A stretch of 64,000 nt of DNA from Pseudomonadota bacterium (GTDB lineage: Bacteria; Pseudomonadota; Gammaproteobacteria; Burkholderiales; Rhodocyclaceae). Shown here piece after piece: positions 1-9,941 of the stretch (positions within the stretch are counted from its first letter, which is position 1; the number at the start of each line of letters is the position of its first letter). Under the pieces are notes generated by a model. It saw only the letters and a program-made list of their open reading frames with translations, was not told the DNA's origin and did not search any database. The stretch is from NCBI GenBank assembly GCA_018241665.1, contig JAFEDK010000003.1:1-64000 (forward strand). The letters are read 5' to 3'. The translations under genes and the position numbers were made by a program.

Positions 1-801
1 CGTCTTCGGCTCGACGCCCTTGCGTCGCGGGCCGCGCGGTTCGCCCCGCTCGGGGTCGTAGGTGATGACCAGGGTGTCCGGATCGAACATCACGCCCTGG
101 AAGCGGGCGTAGGGGCACATGTACTTGCAGACCTGCTCGCGCATCACGCCGGCGAACAAGTAGGTGAAGCCGCCGTAGAAGAGGATCCAGAACAGCTCCC
201 ACGGGCCGAAGCTGAACGTCGCCGCTTCGCGCAGCAGTTCGTGGATCGGCGTGAAGTAGCCGACCAGCGTGAAGCCGGTCCAGATGGACAGCAGGCCCCA
301 GGTGCCGAACTTGGCGCCCTTGATCGCCAGCTTGCGGGCGCTCAGCGGGGCCTGATCCAGCTTCATGCGCTGGGCGCGGTTGCCTTCGATCTTCTCCTCG
401 ATCCACATGAAGATCTCGGTATAGACGGTCTGCGGGCACGAATAGCCACACCATAGCCGCCCGGCCACCGCGGTGAAGAAGAACAGCGAATAGGCGCTGA
501 TGATCAGCAGCACCGCCAGGAAGAACACGTCCTGCGGCCAGAAGATCCAGCCAAAGATGTAGAACTTGCGCTCGACCAGGTCGAGCAGCACCGCCTGCCG
601 GCCGTTCCACGGCAGCCAGCACAAACCGTAGAAGAGGATCTGCGTCGCCCACACCAGAATCCACCGCCAGGTCGCGAAGCGCCCTGTCACCGCGCGCGGA
701 TAAACCTTCTGGCGGACGGCGTAGAGGGTGTCCTCTGTTTCGCTCGCCTGTGCAGGCGCGGGACTCGCTTTCTTCTCAGCTGAGGTGTCTGGCCGACTCA
801 T
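1..801 (-). CDS. ccoG: CcoG, cbb3 oxidase maturation ferredoxin (partial)
   Basis: Membrane-bound polyferredoxin of the CcoG/RdxA/FixG family, which helps cbb3 oxidase assembly, probably through copper reduction for CcoN. Only the N-terminal 267 codons are visible; the gene leaves the window at base 1. The start is the ATG at 801, giving a Ser/Ala-rich head. The translation shows hydrophobic segments around residues 45-65, 85-110 and 155-180, and the family motif WCGYSCPQTVYTEIF near residue 120. A second stretch, CKYMCPYARFQGVMFD, lies near residue 225. The [4Fe-4S] domains would lie beyond the edge. It follows ccoNOQP on the same strand but is separated by a hairpin terminator, so it may be only partly co-transcribed. 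Confidence 0.93.
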   Translation of the reverse strand, partial: MSRPDTSAEKKASPAPAQASETEDTLYAVRQKVYPRAVTGRFATWRWILVWATQILFYGLCWLPWNGRQAVLLDLVERKFYIFGWIFWPQDVFFLAVLLIISAYSLFFFTAVAGRLWCGYSCPQTVYTEIFMWIEEKIEGNRAQRMKLDQAPLSARKLAIKGAKFGTWGLLSIWTGFTLVGYFTPIHELLREAATFSFGPWELFWILFYGGFTYLFAGVMREQVCKYMCPYARFQGVMFDPDTLVITYDPERGEPRGPRRKGVEPKT

Positions 802-835
802 GATCGCAAAATTACTATGTTCTAATATTCATTCA

Positions 836-862
836 CAAAAACTCCCCGGGACCAGCCCGGGG
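836..862 (-). terminator. Rho-independent terminator after ccoP
   Basis: On the minus strand a 7-bp GC stem (CCCCGGG at 856-862 pairing with CCCGGGG at 844-850) is followed by a run of five T (A on plus at 837-841). It lies between the ccoP stop and the ccoG start. Confidence 0.75.
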
Positions 863-900
863 AATTCCTGCACAAAAGCAATTCAGCGTCTCGCTGAAAC

Positions 901-1824
901 TTACTTCTTCTCTTCAGCCGGAGCCGCGGCGCTCTTGGAAAGGCTCAGCACATAGCCGGACAGCAGATGCACCTTGTCTTCACCAAGGAACTCCTTCCAC
1001 GCCGGCATCCGGTTGGTGCGGCCGTGGGTCACGGTTTCGATGATGGTCGCTTCGGAAGAGCCATACAGCCAGGTCTTGTCGGTCAGGTTCGGAGCGCCGA
1101 GAGCCGGGGTGCCCTTGGCTTCCGGGCCATGACAAGCCACGCAGTTCTGCGCGAAGATCTCCTTGCCACGCTGGGCACGCAGGGAGTCATTGGCCAGACC
1201 GGACAAGGAACGTACGTAGTTGGCAACGTCTTTCACGCCATCTGCACCAAGCGCCGGACCAAACGGGGGCATCATGCCCTGACGACCGTCCAGAATGGTG
1301 GTCTTGATGGTGTCAGGCTCACCGCCGTACAGCCAGTCATTGTCGGTCAGGTTCGGGAAGCCCTTGGCACCCTTGGCGTCAGCACCGTGACACTGAGCGC
1401 AATAGGTCAGGAACATGCGATGCCCCATCTCATTGGCTTCCTTGTCACCTGCTACCGCGTTGAGGTCCATACCACGGTACTTGGCGAAGATCGGGCCATA
1501 CTTTTCGGCCGCCGCTTTCTGTTCTGCTTCCCACTGACCGGCAGCAGACCAGCCCAGCTTGCCCTGGTTGTTGCCGAAGCCGGGATACAGGGTCAGATAG
1601 GTGATCGCGAAGATGATCGTGATCCAGAACATGTACATCCACCAGCGCGGCAGCGGATTGTTGTACTCCTGCAAAGTCTCGTCCCACACGTGATCGTGCA
1701 GGCCGACCGGGCCCGGGGTCCGCTTGGTCGTGTTGGAAACCAGCACGAACACGCAGAATGCGATGCTCAGGAACACCAGCACCATCACCCAGGCGTTCCA
1801 GAAACCGCTAACGAAGTCAGCCAT
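901..1824 (-). CDS. ccoP: Cytochrome cbb3 oxidase dihaem subunit CcoP
   Basis: Subunit III of the cbb3-type oxygen reductase, a membrane-anchored dihaem cytochrome c that feeds electrons to CcoN on the periplasmic side. The 307-residue product has two hydrophobic segments (about 8-30 and 60-82). Two CxxCH haem c sites follow: CAQCHG at 142-147 and CVACHG at 228-233, each in a cytochrome c fold with a downstream Met region. I chose the ATG at 1824 because MADFVSGFWNAWV is the family start; the frame stays open 47 codons further upstream but that part overlaps ccoQ. The start overlaps the ccoQ stop by 8 nt, which indicates translational coupling. Confidence 0.97.
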   Translation of the reverse strand: MADFVSGFWNAWVMVLVFLSIAFCVFVLVSNTTKRTPGPVGLHDHVWDETLQEYNNPLPRWWMYMFWITIIFAITYLTLYPGFGNNQGKLGWSAAGQWEAEQKAAAEKYGPIFAKYRGMDLNAVAGDKEANEMGHRMFLTYCAQCHGADAKGAKGFPNLTDNDWLYGGEPDTIKTTILDGRQGMMPPFGPALGADGVKDVANYVRSLSGLANDSLRAQRGKEIFAQNCVACHGPEAKGTPALGAPNLTDKTWLYGSSEATIIETVTHGRTNRMPAWKEFLGEDKVHLLSGYVLSLSKSAAAPAEEKK

Positions 1825-2008
1825 TTTTATTTCCTTCCTTGGTTTGCCGCCCCGAATCGGAGAGCGGCAAGTCGTCCTCGCCGAACGGCAGGAGCGCAGC
1901 TTCGTCGAAACCCTTCCGCGCACGACCGCTGTACGCCCACAGGCTGATACCGATGAAACAGACAAAGCCCAAGACGGTCACGACCGTACGTGCGTCATTG
2001 ATATCCAC
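1817..2008 (-). CDS. ccoQ: Cytochrome cbb3 oxidase small subunit CcoQ
   Basis: Small membrane subunit (63 aa) of the cbb3 oxidase, thought to stabilise the complex. One hydrophobic helix (about residues 8-27, TVVTVLGFVCFIGISLWAYS) is followed by a charged cytoplasmic tail, the normal CcoQ/FixQ layout and length. It sits between ccoO (27-nt gap) and ccoP (8-nt overlap), exactly where CcoQ is expected. Confidence 0.92.
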   Translation of the reverse strand: MDINDARTVVTVLGFVCFIGISLWAYSGRARKGFDEAALLPFGEDDLPLSDSGRQTKEGNKNG

Positions 2009-2035
2009 GATGCGCTCCCTCGTTCTCCGAATGGA

Positions 2036-2734
2036 TTACTGTTTTTCCGCGGCCGCAGGGGCCGGCGCCGGGGCAGCCTCCGCCGGAGCGGGAGCTGCAG
2101 CAGCGACCGCCGGAGCGGCCGGCTTGCCAGCACTCAGCGCGGTGCCGAGACCCTGCAGGTAGGCGATCACGGCCTCCAGCTCGGTCTTGCCTTCCAGCGC
2201 CTTGCGGGCACCCTGGATTTCCTCATCGGAATAAGGAACGCCAACCTTGCGGAGCGCGGTCATCTTGGCCTCGATGTCATCGATCTTCGCCGGGCGGTCG
2301 AGCCACGGGAAAGCCGGCATGTTGGACTCGGGGACGACGTCACGCGGGTTCAGCAGGTGAATGCGGTGCCACTGGTCGGAATAACGGCCACCCACACGGT
2401 GCAGGTCGGGACCGGTACGCTTGGAGCCCCACTGGAAGGGGTGGTCATACACGTACTCGCCGGCGACGGAGTAATGGCCATAACGCTCGGTTTCGGCACG
2501 GAACGGACGGATCATCTGCGAGTGGCAGTTGTAGCAGCCTTCACGGATGTAAATATCGCGGCCGACCAGGCGAACGGGGTCATAAGGCTTGAGGCCCTCC
2601 ACCGGCGTGGTGGTGGACTTCATGTGGAACAGCGGAACGATTTCCACGAGGCCGCCGACACTAACGGTCATCAGCGTGAAGACGATCAGCCAGCCAACCT
2701 TGCGTTCGATAAAGTCGTGATTCGATTGAGCCAT
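2036..2734 (-). CDS. ccoO: Cytochrome cbb3 oxidase monohaem subunit CcoO
   Basis: Subunit II of cbb3 oxidase, a membrane-anchored monohaem cytochrome c. The 232-residue product has an N-terminal anchor (about 13-34) and one haem site, CYNCH, at residues 67-71 followed by SQMIRPF, a CcoO signature. The start is the ATG at 2734 ([15 protein letters not shown]); the longer open frame would run into ccoN. The last 30 or so residues are a low-complexity Ala/Pro tail ending AAAEKQ, beyond the conserved fold. Second gene of ccoNOQP, 19 nt after ccoN. Confidence 0.97.
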   Translation of the reverse strand: MAQSNHDFIERKVGWLIVFTLMTVSVGGLVEIVPLFHMKSTTTPVEGLKPYDPVRLVGRDIYIREGCYNCHSQMIRPFRAETERYGHYSVAGEYVYDHPFQWGSKRTGPDLHRVGGRYSDQWHRIHLLNPRDVVPESNMPAFPWLDRPAKIDDIEAKMTALRKVGVPYSDEEIQGARKALEGKTELEAVIAYLQGLGTALSAGKPAAPAVAAAAPAPAEAAPAPAPAAAEKQ

Positions 2735-2753
2735 GATTATTCTTTCCTCCCGA

Positions 2754-4175
2754 TCAGGCGTGGGCGCCGGCAGGTGCCAGCACCGGAGCTTCATAGGCCT
2801 TCTGACCGGCAATGGTCTTCACCATGTTGTAGAACATGATCAGCATGCCAGTCAGGAACAGCACACCGCCGAGAACGCGGATGGCCCAGAACGGATAGCT
2901 GGCCTTCACGGCTTCAACGAAGGAATAAGTCAGGGTGCCGTCCGGGTTGGTGGCACGCCACATCAGGCCCTGCATCACACCGGAAATCCACATGGAAGCG
3001 ATGTACAGCACGATGCCGATGGTCGCGACCCAGAAGTGGGCGGTGATCAGCTTGGTGGAATACATCTCGGTCTTGCCGTACATGCGCGGAAGCAGGTAGT
3101 ACATGGCGCCGATGGACACCATCGCAACCCAGCCCAGGGCACCGGAGTGCACGTGACCAACGGTCCAGTCGGTGTAGTGGGACAGCGCATTGACCGTCTT
3201 GATCGACATCATCGGACCTTCGAAGGTGGACATACCGTAGAAGGACAGCGAGGTGATCAGGAACTTCAGGATCGGGTCGGTGCGCAGCTTATGCCAGGCG
3301 CCAGACAGGGTCATGATGCCGTTGATCATGCCACCCCAGGACGGAGCCAGCAGGATCAGGGAGAAAACCATGCCGACGGACTGGGTCCAGTCGGGCAGCG
3401 CGGTGAAGTGCAGATGGTGCGGACCCGCCCACATGTAGGTGAAGATCAGCGCCCAGAAGTGCACCACCGACAGGCGGTAGGAGTACACCGGACGACCCGC
3501 TTGCTTCGGCACGAAGTAGTACATCATGCCCAGGAAGCCGGCGGTGAGGAAGAAGCCTACGGCGTTGTGGCCGTACCACCACTGGATCATCGCATCCTGA
3601 ACACCGGCATAGGCGGAGTAGGACTTGGTCAGGCTAACCGGCACTTCGGCGCTATTGACCAGGTGCAGCAAGGCAACGGTCAGGATGAAGGCGCCATAGA
3701 ACCAGTTTGCCACGTAAATGTGCGTGGTCTTGCGGGTAGCGATGGTGCCGAAGAACACGACGGCGTAGGAAACCCACACGACGGTGATCAGAATGTCGAT
3801 CGGCCACTCCAGTTCGGCGTATTCCTTACCGGAGGTGAAACCCAGCGGGAGCGAAATCGCAGCCAGCAGGATGACCAGTTGCCAACCCCAGAACGTGAAG
3901 GCTGCAAGGCCCGGGGCAAACAAGCGGGTGTGGCAGGTACGCTGCACACAGTAGTACGAAGTTGCAAAGAGAGCACAGCCACCGAACGCAAAAATCACCG
4001 CGTTGGTGTGGAGCGGGCGAAGCCGTCCAAAGTGCAGCCATTCGGCAACGTTCAATTCGGGCCACACGAGCTGTGCTGCGACGATAACGCCGACCAGCAT
4101 GCCCACGATGCCCCATACCACCGTCATGATGGCGAACTGCCGCACGACTTTATAGTTGTAAGTCTGCGATTGCAT
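2754..4175 (-). CDS. ccoN: Cytochrome cbb3 oxidase catalytic subunit CcoN
   Basis: Haem-copper oxidase subunit I, C-family: the high-affinity oxygen reductase and proton pump that lets aerobic respiration run at the low oxygen compatible with nitrogenase. It is 473 aa with about 12 transmembrane segments. Histidine motifs for haem b, haem b3 and CuB are visible: [40 protein letters not shown] and [12 protein letters not shown]. The start is the ATG at 4175. First gene of ccoNOQP and preceded by an FNR-type promoter. Confidence 0.98.
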   Translation of the reverse strand: MQSQTYNYKVVRQFAIMTVVWGIVGMLVGVIVAAQLVWPELNVAEWLHFGRLRPLHTNAVIFAFGGCALFATSYYCVQRTCHTRLFAPGLAAFTFWGWQLVILLAAISLPLGFTSGKEYAELEWPIDILITVVWVSYAVVFFGTIATRKTTHIYVANWFYGAFILTVALLHLVNSAEVPVSLTKSYSAYAGVQDAMIQWWYGHNAVGFFLTAGFLGMMYYFVPKQAGRPVYSYRLSVVHFWALIFTYMWAGPHHLHFTALPDWTQSVGMVFSLILLAPSWGGMINGIMTLSGAWHKLRTDPILKFLITSLSFYGMSTFEGPMMSIKTVNALSHYTDWTVGHVHSGALGWVAMVSIGAMYYLLPRMYGKTEMYSTKLITAHFWVATIGIVLYIASMWISGVMQGLMWRATNPDGTLTYSFVEAVKASYPFWAIRVLGGVLFLTGMLIMFYNMVKTIAGQKAYEAPVLAPAGAHA

Positions 4176-4250
4176 TGTGAGTCACCTCATCAAAAGAAAA
4201 CAAAACCCCCCTGACTGCACGCCGGGCGGACCGGCGGCAGGCTTCGCGGA

Positions 4251-4291
4251 AGGATACGCCGCGATAAGGGCGACATTTTGACACAGATCAA
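4251..4291 (-). promoter_or_regulatory. Class II FNR/Anr promoter of ccoNOQP
   Basis: On the minus strand the box TTGATCTGTGTCAA (4278-4291) matches the FNR consensus TTGAT-N4-ATCAA with one mismatch. A -10-like TATCCT lies at 4251-4256. If the box is centred at -41.5, transcription would start near 4243 and the -10 falls exactly in place, as in a class II FNR-activated promoter. The ccoN ATG is about 68 nt further on. This supports induction at low oxygen. Confidence 0.85.
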
Positions 4292-4438
4292 CTTTATTGC
4301 GCCGCAAGAAGGCCCGCCGGCCGGGGCGATCCGGAGCCTTTGTCTGTTGGCACTGAATGGGCAAACACTGCTTATGCATGAATAAATGCAACCGCCCAAT
4401 TACGCTCGCATATAACGGTCAGTAAAACTGGGGCTCAC

Positions 4439-4454
4439 TGTCGCATTTCCGACA
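4439..4454 (+). promoter_or_regulatory. NifA upstream activator sequence for rnfH
   Basis: TGTCGCATTTCCGACA fits the NifA enhancer TGT-N10-ACA exactly. It lies about 90 bp upstream of the -24/-12 element at 4537, a typical distance for NifA with sigma-54 RNA polymerase. The right half overlaps a perfect 20-bp palindrome. Confidence 0.7.
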
Positions 4455-4465
4455 ATTGTCGGAAA
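4446..4465. other. Perfect 20-bp palindrome, possible operator
   Basis: TTTCCGACAATTGTCGGAAA is identical to its reverse complement over all 20 bases; symmetry stops at the next base on each side. It overlaps the NifA site by nine bases and lies upstream of the rnfH sigma-54 promoter and about 270 bp upstream of ccoN. It has no T-run. A dimeric regulator site is the simplest reading; I do not recognise the motif. Confidence 0.6.
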
Positions 4466-4536
4466 ACACCGCAGCAGAACCAACCATCAAGAACAAAAAG
4501 CCATTGATTTTCAATGCATATCAACCTGCAAAAGCC

Positions 4537-4552
4537 TGGCACAGGACGTGCT
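4537..4552 (+). promoter_or_regulatory. Sigma-54 promoter of rnfH
   Basis: TGGCACAGGACGTGCT has the invariant GG-N10-GC spacing of -24/-12 promoters and a near-perfect -24 half (TGGCAC). The -12 half is GTGCT instead of TTGCT. A NifA site sits about 90 bp upstream and the rnfH ATG about 180 bp downstream. Confidence 0.65.
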
Positions 4553-4731
4553 GTGGCATTAGCAAGCTGGTCGAGCGATGTTGCAGCAATCCACCTGTCT
4601 CCCTGCGCAGCCGGTCGCTGCAACACGCTTCAAATAAATAGTCGAGTCCTGGTCAGCTCAGCTTGCGGCAAGACACCGAACCGCAATCGGCCACCCAGCC
4701 CAGGGCCCGAGCACATCAGGAGTTCTGAACC

Positions 4732-5010
4732 ATGCAAGTTGGCGTTGCTTATTCCGAGCCGTCCCAACAGGTCTGGCTGACCATCGAAGTGCCCGATGGC
4801 GCTTCCGCCCGCGATGCCATCGAAGCCTCGGGCATACTCAAGCAGTTCCCTCATATCGACTTGGGCAGCCAGAAGGTCGGCGTCTTTGGCAAGCTGGTCA
4901 AACTGGAAGCCCCGCTCAAGCCTGGCGACCGCGTCGAAATCTATCGCGGGATCATTTGTGACCCCCAGACCGTTCCTCGCCGCCAGCTGGACGATGACGA
5001 CGACGATTGA
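4732..5010 (+). CDS. rnfH: RnfH-family ubiquitin-like protein
   Basis: A 92-residue beta-grasp protein of the RnfH family, named from the rnf electron-transport genes of Rhodobacter that serve nitrogenase; its exact biochemical role is unsettled. The family pattern is clear: VGVAYSEPSQQVWLTIEVP at the start, GVFGKLVKLEAPLKPGDRVE in the middle and EIYRGIICDPQTVPRR near the end. It finishes in a run of Asp residues. An AGGAG ribosome site (4718-4722) precedes the ATG. It stands alone after a NifA/sigma-54 promoter; no rnfABCDGE genes are visible here. Alternative: a general RnfH homologue unrelated to Rnf, but the promoter argues for a nif role. Confidence 0.88.
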   Translation: MQVGVAYSEPSQQVWLTIEVPDGASARDAIEASGILKQFPHIDLGSQKVGVFGKLVKLEAPLKPGDRVEIYRGIICDPQTVPRRQLDDDDDD

Positions 5011-5239
5011 CCCCGTGTCAATTTTTGTCACTGCACCTCACGGCCCAGACTGAGCGCCGCCTCCGCATTGTCGATCGTCGGGCCGTCTTCTGCGCCCGGC
5101 TCGCCCCTGCCCCCAGGATTTGTCACCTCGCGCGCTCCTTCCACCGCGCCCGCCCCTCCCTGCCCGGCAGGAAGGGGCGTCGAAGACGAGCCCGATTCAA
5201 ATTTCCTTATGTCACAGCAAGAATAGAAGGAGCACGCCC

Positions 5240-6214
5240 ATGAATGCGAACCCGAGCTGGACCGAGCGCACCAAGGCACTCGAAGCGTCAGTAATCGAAG
5301 TCAGCACCCTTGTCCCGGTTTCTGCTGGCCCCGGCATACTGGCCAAAGAGTTGGCCCGTCATCTTCCGGAACTCCACTTCCGCCGGACCCTCTGCCGCGG
5401 TGGCTGGTATCGTCTTGGCGGGGTCCTCGCCGCAGATGGGTCGCGCATCTCGGACGACCTGGAAAGCTGGGCAGAAATGACTTTGGCGGCCTGCGACGGG
5501 GATTTCGACGCGCTGCGCGACGAGTACGCGGACAAGGGCCTGGTCGCAACCCGGCGCGTGGGGCGCACCCACTATTTCGTAGCACCGACAGGCGAGAAAT
5601 CCACCGACTTCCTGCAACTGGAGATCGAAGATCTGCAGGAGACGCAGGCCCACGCGCTGTTCGGACAGACACCCGCCCCCAGCGCGATCGATGAACTCAT
5701 CGATCCGGACCTCGGACATCACAATGGGCAGCCCATCGGGCTGCCCTATTACACTTTCCGGCGCCTCACCCACATCGGCGACCTGCTGGCCCGCTTGCGC
5801 CAGCAAGCGCCGGAGGCACAGCCCATCCACCGTTTCACCGACGACTGGAGCGAATCCAGCGCCGGGCATGCGACGGCCTTCAGCAACCAGTGGGTCATCG
5901 CAGTTCGCGAACACCTCGACCGCTTCCAGCAGAGCATCATCCGCGCCCAGCCGGTCCCCGCGATCGACGGCGAACCGCCAGCCTTTGGGGCCCGCGAGGG
6001 AACCCGAGAGCTGGCCCTCCACGACGCACTGGTGTCCTTCGATCGGGCCGCCGGCTATCCCTTCGCCTGGTACTTCCACATGCTGACCACCAAGGCTGTA
6101 CCTCACTGGGTGGCACGCGTCGTGATGGAAGATGCCAATGCGGGGTTCGCCTACCTGCCCCGCCGGGATGAGGAAATCGTGCGCCGCTGGCTGCACTCAC
6201 CTTACGCACTGTAA
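5240..6214 (+). CDS. Unrecognised protein upstream of nifLA
   Basis: A 324-residue soluble protein I cannot assign. The ATG at 5240 has a strong ribosome site (AAGGAG, 5227-5232). No signal peptide, membrane segment, nucleotide-binding loop or Cys cluster is visible. The N-terminal third looks like a chorismate-lyase or small regulatory fold only vaguely (RTLCRGGWYRLGGVLAADG), which is not enough to name it. The C-terminal half is rich in aromatic residues (GYPFAWYFHMLTTKAVPHWVA). It lies between NifA-controlled rnfH and nifLA on the same strand, so a role in nitrogen fixation or its regulation is a guess from position. Codon usage is like its neighbours. Confidence 0.8.
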   Translation: MNANPSWTERTKALEASVIEVSTLVPVSAGPGILAKELARHLPELHFRRTLCRGGWYRLGGVLAADGSRISDDLESWAEMTLAACDGDFDALRDEYADKGLVATRRVGRTHYFVAPTGEKSTDFLQLEIEDLQETQAHALFGQTPAPSAIDELIDPDLGHHNGQPIGLPYYTFRRLTHIGDLLARLRQQAPEAQPIHRFTDDWSESSAGHATAFSNQWVIAVREHLDRFQQSIIRAQPVPAIDGEPPAFGAREGTRELALHDALVSFDRAAGYPFAWYFHMLTTKAVPHWVARVVMEDANAGFAYLPRRDEEIVRRWLHSPYAL

Positions 6215-6254
6215 TAGGGCTGTGGGCTGGACGCTGGATCCTGCCTGGGAACAA

Positions 6255-6271
6255 TGCACCAGCATGGGGCA
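6255..6271 (+). promoter_or_regulatory. NtrC-binding site upstream of nifLA
   Basis: TGCACCAGCATGGGGCA differs from the NtrC consensus TGCACCA-N3-TGGTGCA at one position. It lies about 150 bp upstream of the sigma-54 element at 6406, a normal enhancer distance. A looser pair, GGCACC (6291) and GGTGCC (6308), has wrong spacing but could add weak affinity. Confidence 0.75.
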
Positions 6272-6405
6272 ACATCCCCAGGAGCGGCGAGGCACCGCGG
6301 CGAATACGGTGCCAAACCAGCCCGCCCAATCCGAAAAGTCCATATCTTTGATTCACAAAAAGAAACAAAGCGTACTCAGGGGTGGCCGGGGGCCGCGCCG
6401 CAAGA

Positions 6406-6422
6406 CAGGCCCGGTCCTTGCT
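6406..6422 (+). promoter_or_regulatory. Sigma-54 promoter of nifLA
   Basis: CAGGCCCGGTCCTTGCT has GG-N10-GC spacing and a perfect -12 half (TTGCT); the -24 half is AGGCCC. Transcription would begin near 6434, leaving a leader of about 85 nt before nifL. Confidence 0.65.
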
Positions 6423-6460
6423 CAATAGGCTCATCACCCACCATCGGTCCCCACCGATAG

Positions 6461-8179
<1,719 letters not shown>

Positions 8180-8197
8180 GCCAATGCACGCCATTGA

Positions 8198-9781
8198 ATG
8201 GACCCGACGCCCGTGAGCGAAAATCTGATCCAGGCCCCTGGCGCTCTTCTTGAAGCAGAGCTGGATACGCTGTTCAGCGTCAGCCAGATCCTGTCCCGCT
8301 CCCTCGACTTGCAGGACACCCTCAAGGAAGTGCTCCAGGTCATCGGCGAAGGCTGCGGCCTGCGCCTGGGCCTCGTCGCCCTCCTCAGCGACGAAACCGG
8401 CAACGAACTCTTCATCAGCGCGGCCCACGGACTCGACGTGGAAGCCGCCGGCCACATCCGCTACTCCCGCGGCGAGGGCATCCTCGGCCTGGTACTGGAA
8501 CGCGGCCGCAGTGTCATCCTCGACGAAGTGGCCCGCGAACGGCGCTTCCTCGATCGGCTCGGCGCCTATGCGCCCGACAAACCCTTCATCGCAGTACCGA
8601 TCCGCATCGGCTCCGAACTGGTTGGCGTACTGGCCAGCCAGCCCGACACCTCGGACGACGGCCTGCTCGACGAGCGCGCCCACTTCCAGGAGATGGTCGC
8701 CAACCTGATCGGCCAGAGCGTACGTCTGGCCCGCCAAGTCGCAAAGGAAAAGCGCGATCTGGTGGACGAGCGCGACGACCTGCGTCGGGCGGTACGCGGC
8801 CAGTACGGCTTCTCGTCTATCGTCGGGCGCTCCGAGCCGATGAAGCGAGTCTTCGATCAGCTCCGACAGGTCGCCAAGTGGAACACCACTGTCTTGATCC
8901 GCGGCGAGACCGGCACCGGCAAGGAGCTGATCGCCAGCGCCATCCACTACAACTCGCCACGCTCGGCCAGCCCCTTCGTCAAGCTGAACTGTGCGGCGCT
9001 ACCCGAAAACCTGCTCGAATCCGAACTCTTCGGCCACGAGAAAGGCGCCTTCACCGGCGCGGTGTCCCAGCGCAAGGGGCGCTTCGAGCAGGCTGACGGC
9101 GGCACCCTCTTCCTCGACGAAATCGGCGAAGTCTCCGCAGCCTTCCAGGCCAAGCTGCTGCGCATCCTGCAGGAAGGCGAACTCGAACGGGTCGGTGGCA
9201 GCCGCACGCTGAAGGTGGACGTCCGCGTCATCGCCGCCACCCACCGCGACCTGGAAATGGCCGTCGAGGAAGGCAAGTTCCGCGAGGACTTGTACTACCG
9301 CCTCAACGTCATGCCGATCTACGTGCCGCCGCTGCGCGACCGCATCGAGGACATCCCGGAGATCGCCAATTTCCTGGTCACCAAGATCGCCAAGCTACAG
9401 GGCCGCGAACTGGGCATCACCGACAGCGCACTGCGCCTACTGACCCAGCACATGTGGCCGGGCAACGTACGCGAACTGGAAAACTGTCTGGAGCGGGCCG
9501 CCGTCATGTGCGAAGGCAGCCATATCGACCGGGACCTGGTCCTGCTGTCCGGCATCGAGGAACGCCTGCAGCCGCCCCGTCCCCGTACGGTCAGTGCCAC
9601 CGCCGCTCCTGTCAGCAACGTGGATCTGGGCGACGAGAACATTGATGAGCGGGAGCGCGTCATCGCCGCGCTGGAGCAGGCTGGCTGGGTGCAGGCCAAG
9701 GCCGCACGCCTGCTGGGCATGACCCCACGCCAGATCGCCTACCGCATCCAGACCCTCAACATCACGGTAAGGCAGATCTGA
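8198..9781 (+). CDS. nifA: NifA, sigma-54 activator of nif genes
   Basis: Enhancer-binding activator of nitrogen fixation promoters, 527 aa. An N-terminal GAF domain spans about 25-175. The AAA+ domain starts near 205, with Walker A GETGTGKE (236-243), the sigma-54 contact loop GAFTGA (283-288) and Walker [12 protein letters not shown]. The C-terminal helix-turn-helix is [18 protein letters not shown]-like ([19 protein letters not shown]). The linker before the HTH lacks the paired cysteines of oxygen-sensitive NifA, which fits control by the adjacent NifL. The ATG at 8198 has no strong ribosome site; a GTG at 8213 is possible. Confidence 0.97.
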   Translation: MDPTPVSENLIQAPGALLEAELDTLFSVSQILSRSLDLQDTLKEVLQVIGEGCGLRLGLVALLSDETGNELFISAAHGLDVEAAGHIRYSRGEGILGLVLERGRSVILDEVARERRFLDRLGAYAPDKPFIAVPIRIGSELVGVLASQPDTSDDGLLDERAHFQEMVANLIGQSVRLARQVAKEKRDLVDERDDLRRAVRGQYGFSSIVGRSEPMKRVFDQLRQVAKWNTTVLIRGETGTGKELIASAIHYNSPRSASPFVKLNCAALPENLLESELFGHEKGAFTGAVSQRKGRFEQADGGTLFLDEIGEVSAAFQAKLLRILQEGELERVGGSRTLKVDVRVIAATHRDLEMAVEEGKFREDLYYRLNVMPIYVPPLRDRIEDIPEIANFLVTKIAKLQGRELGITDSALRLLTQHMWPGNVRELENCLERAAVMCEGSHIDRDLVLLSGIEERLQPPRPRTVSATAAPVSNVDLGDENIDERERVIAALEQAGWVQAKAARLLGMTPRQIAYRIQTLNITVRQI

Positions 9782-9941
9782 ACGTTCCGCCTTACCCGTG
9801 ACGATCCGGCCGGCTTGGCAATCGCTCCGGGCCGACCGGATTCCGCTTCAGCTCCACAAGGGCTCGCGCTGAACTCCCACGCACCATCGGCGTCAACAGG
9901 CTTCCCGTTGACTTCAACCGACTGGATGACCCGCGCCAACC

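Noticed and set aside
4182-4399. Two 69-codon minus-strand frames upstream of ccoN
   Set aside because: They lie in the FNR promoter region, have no ribosome site and no recognisable protein pattern.
5090-5112. GG-N10-GC match between rnfH and the next gene
   Set aside because: The flanking bases do not resemble TGGCAC or TTGC, and such spacing occurs often by chance in GC-rich DNA.
6291-6313. GGCACC-N11-GGTGCC as a second NtrC site
   Set aside because: NtrC half-sites are closer together; spacing of 11 is wrong, so I kept only the site at 6255.
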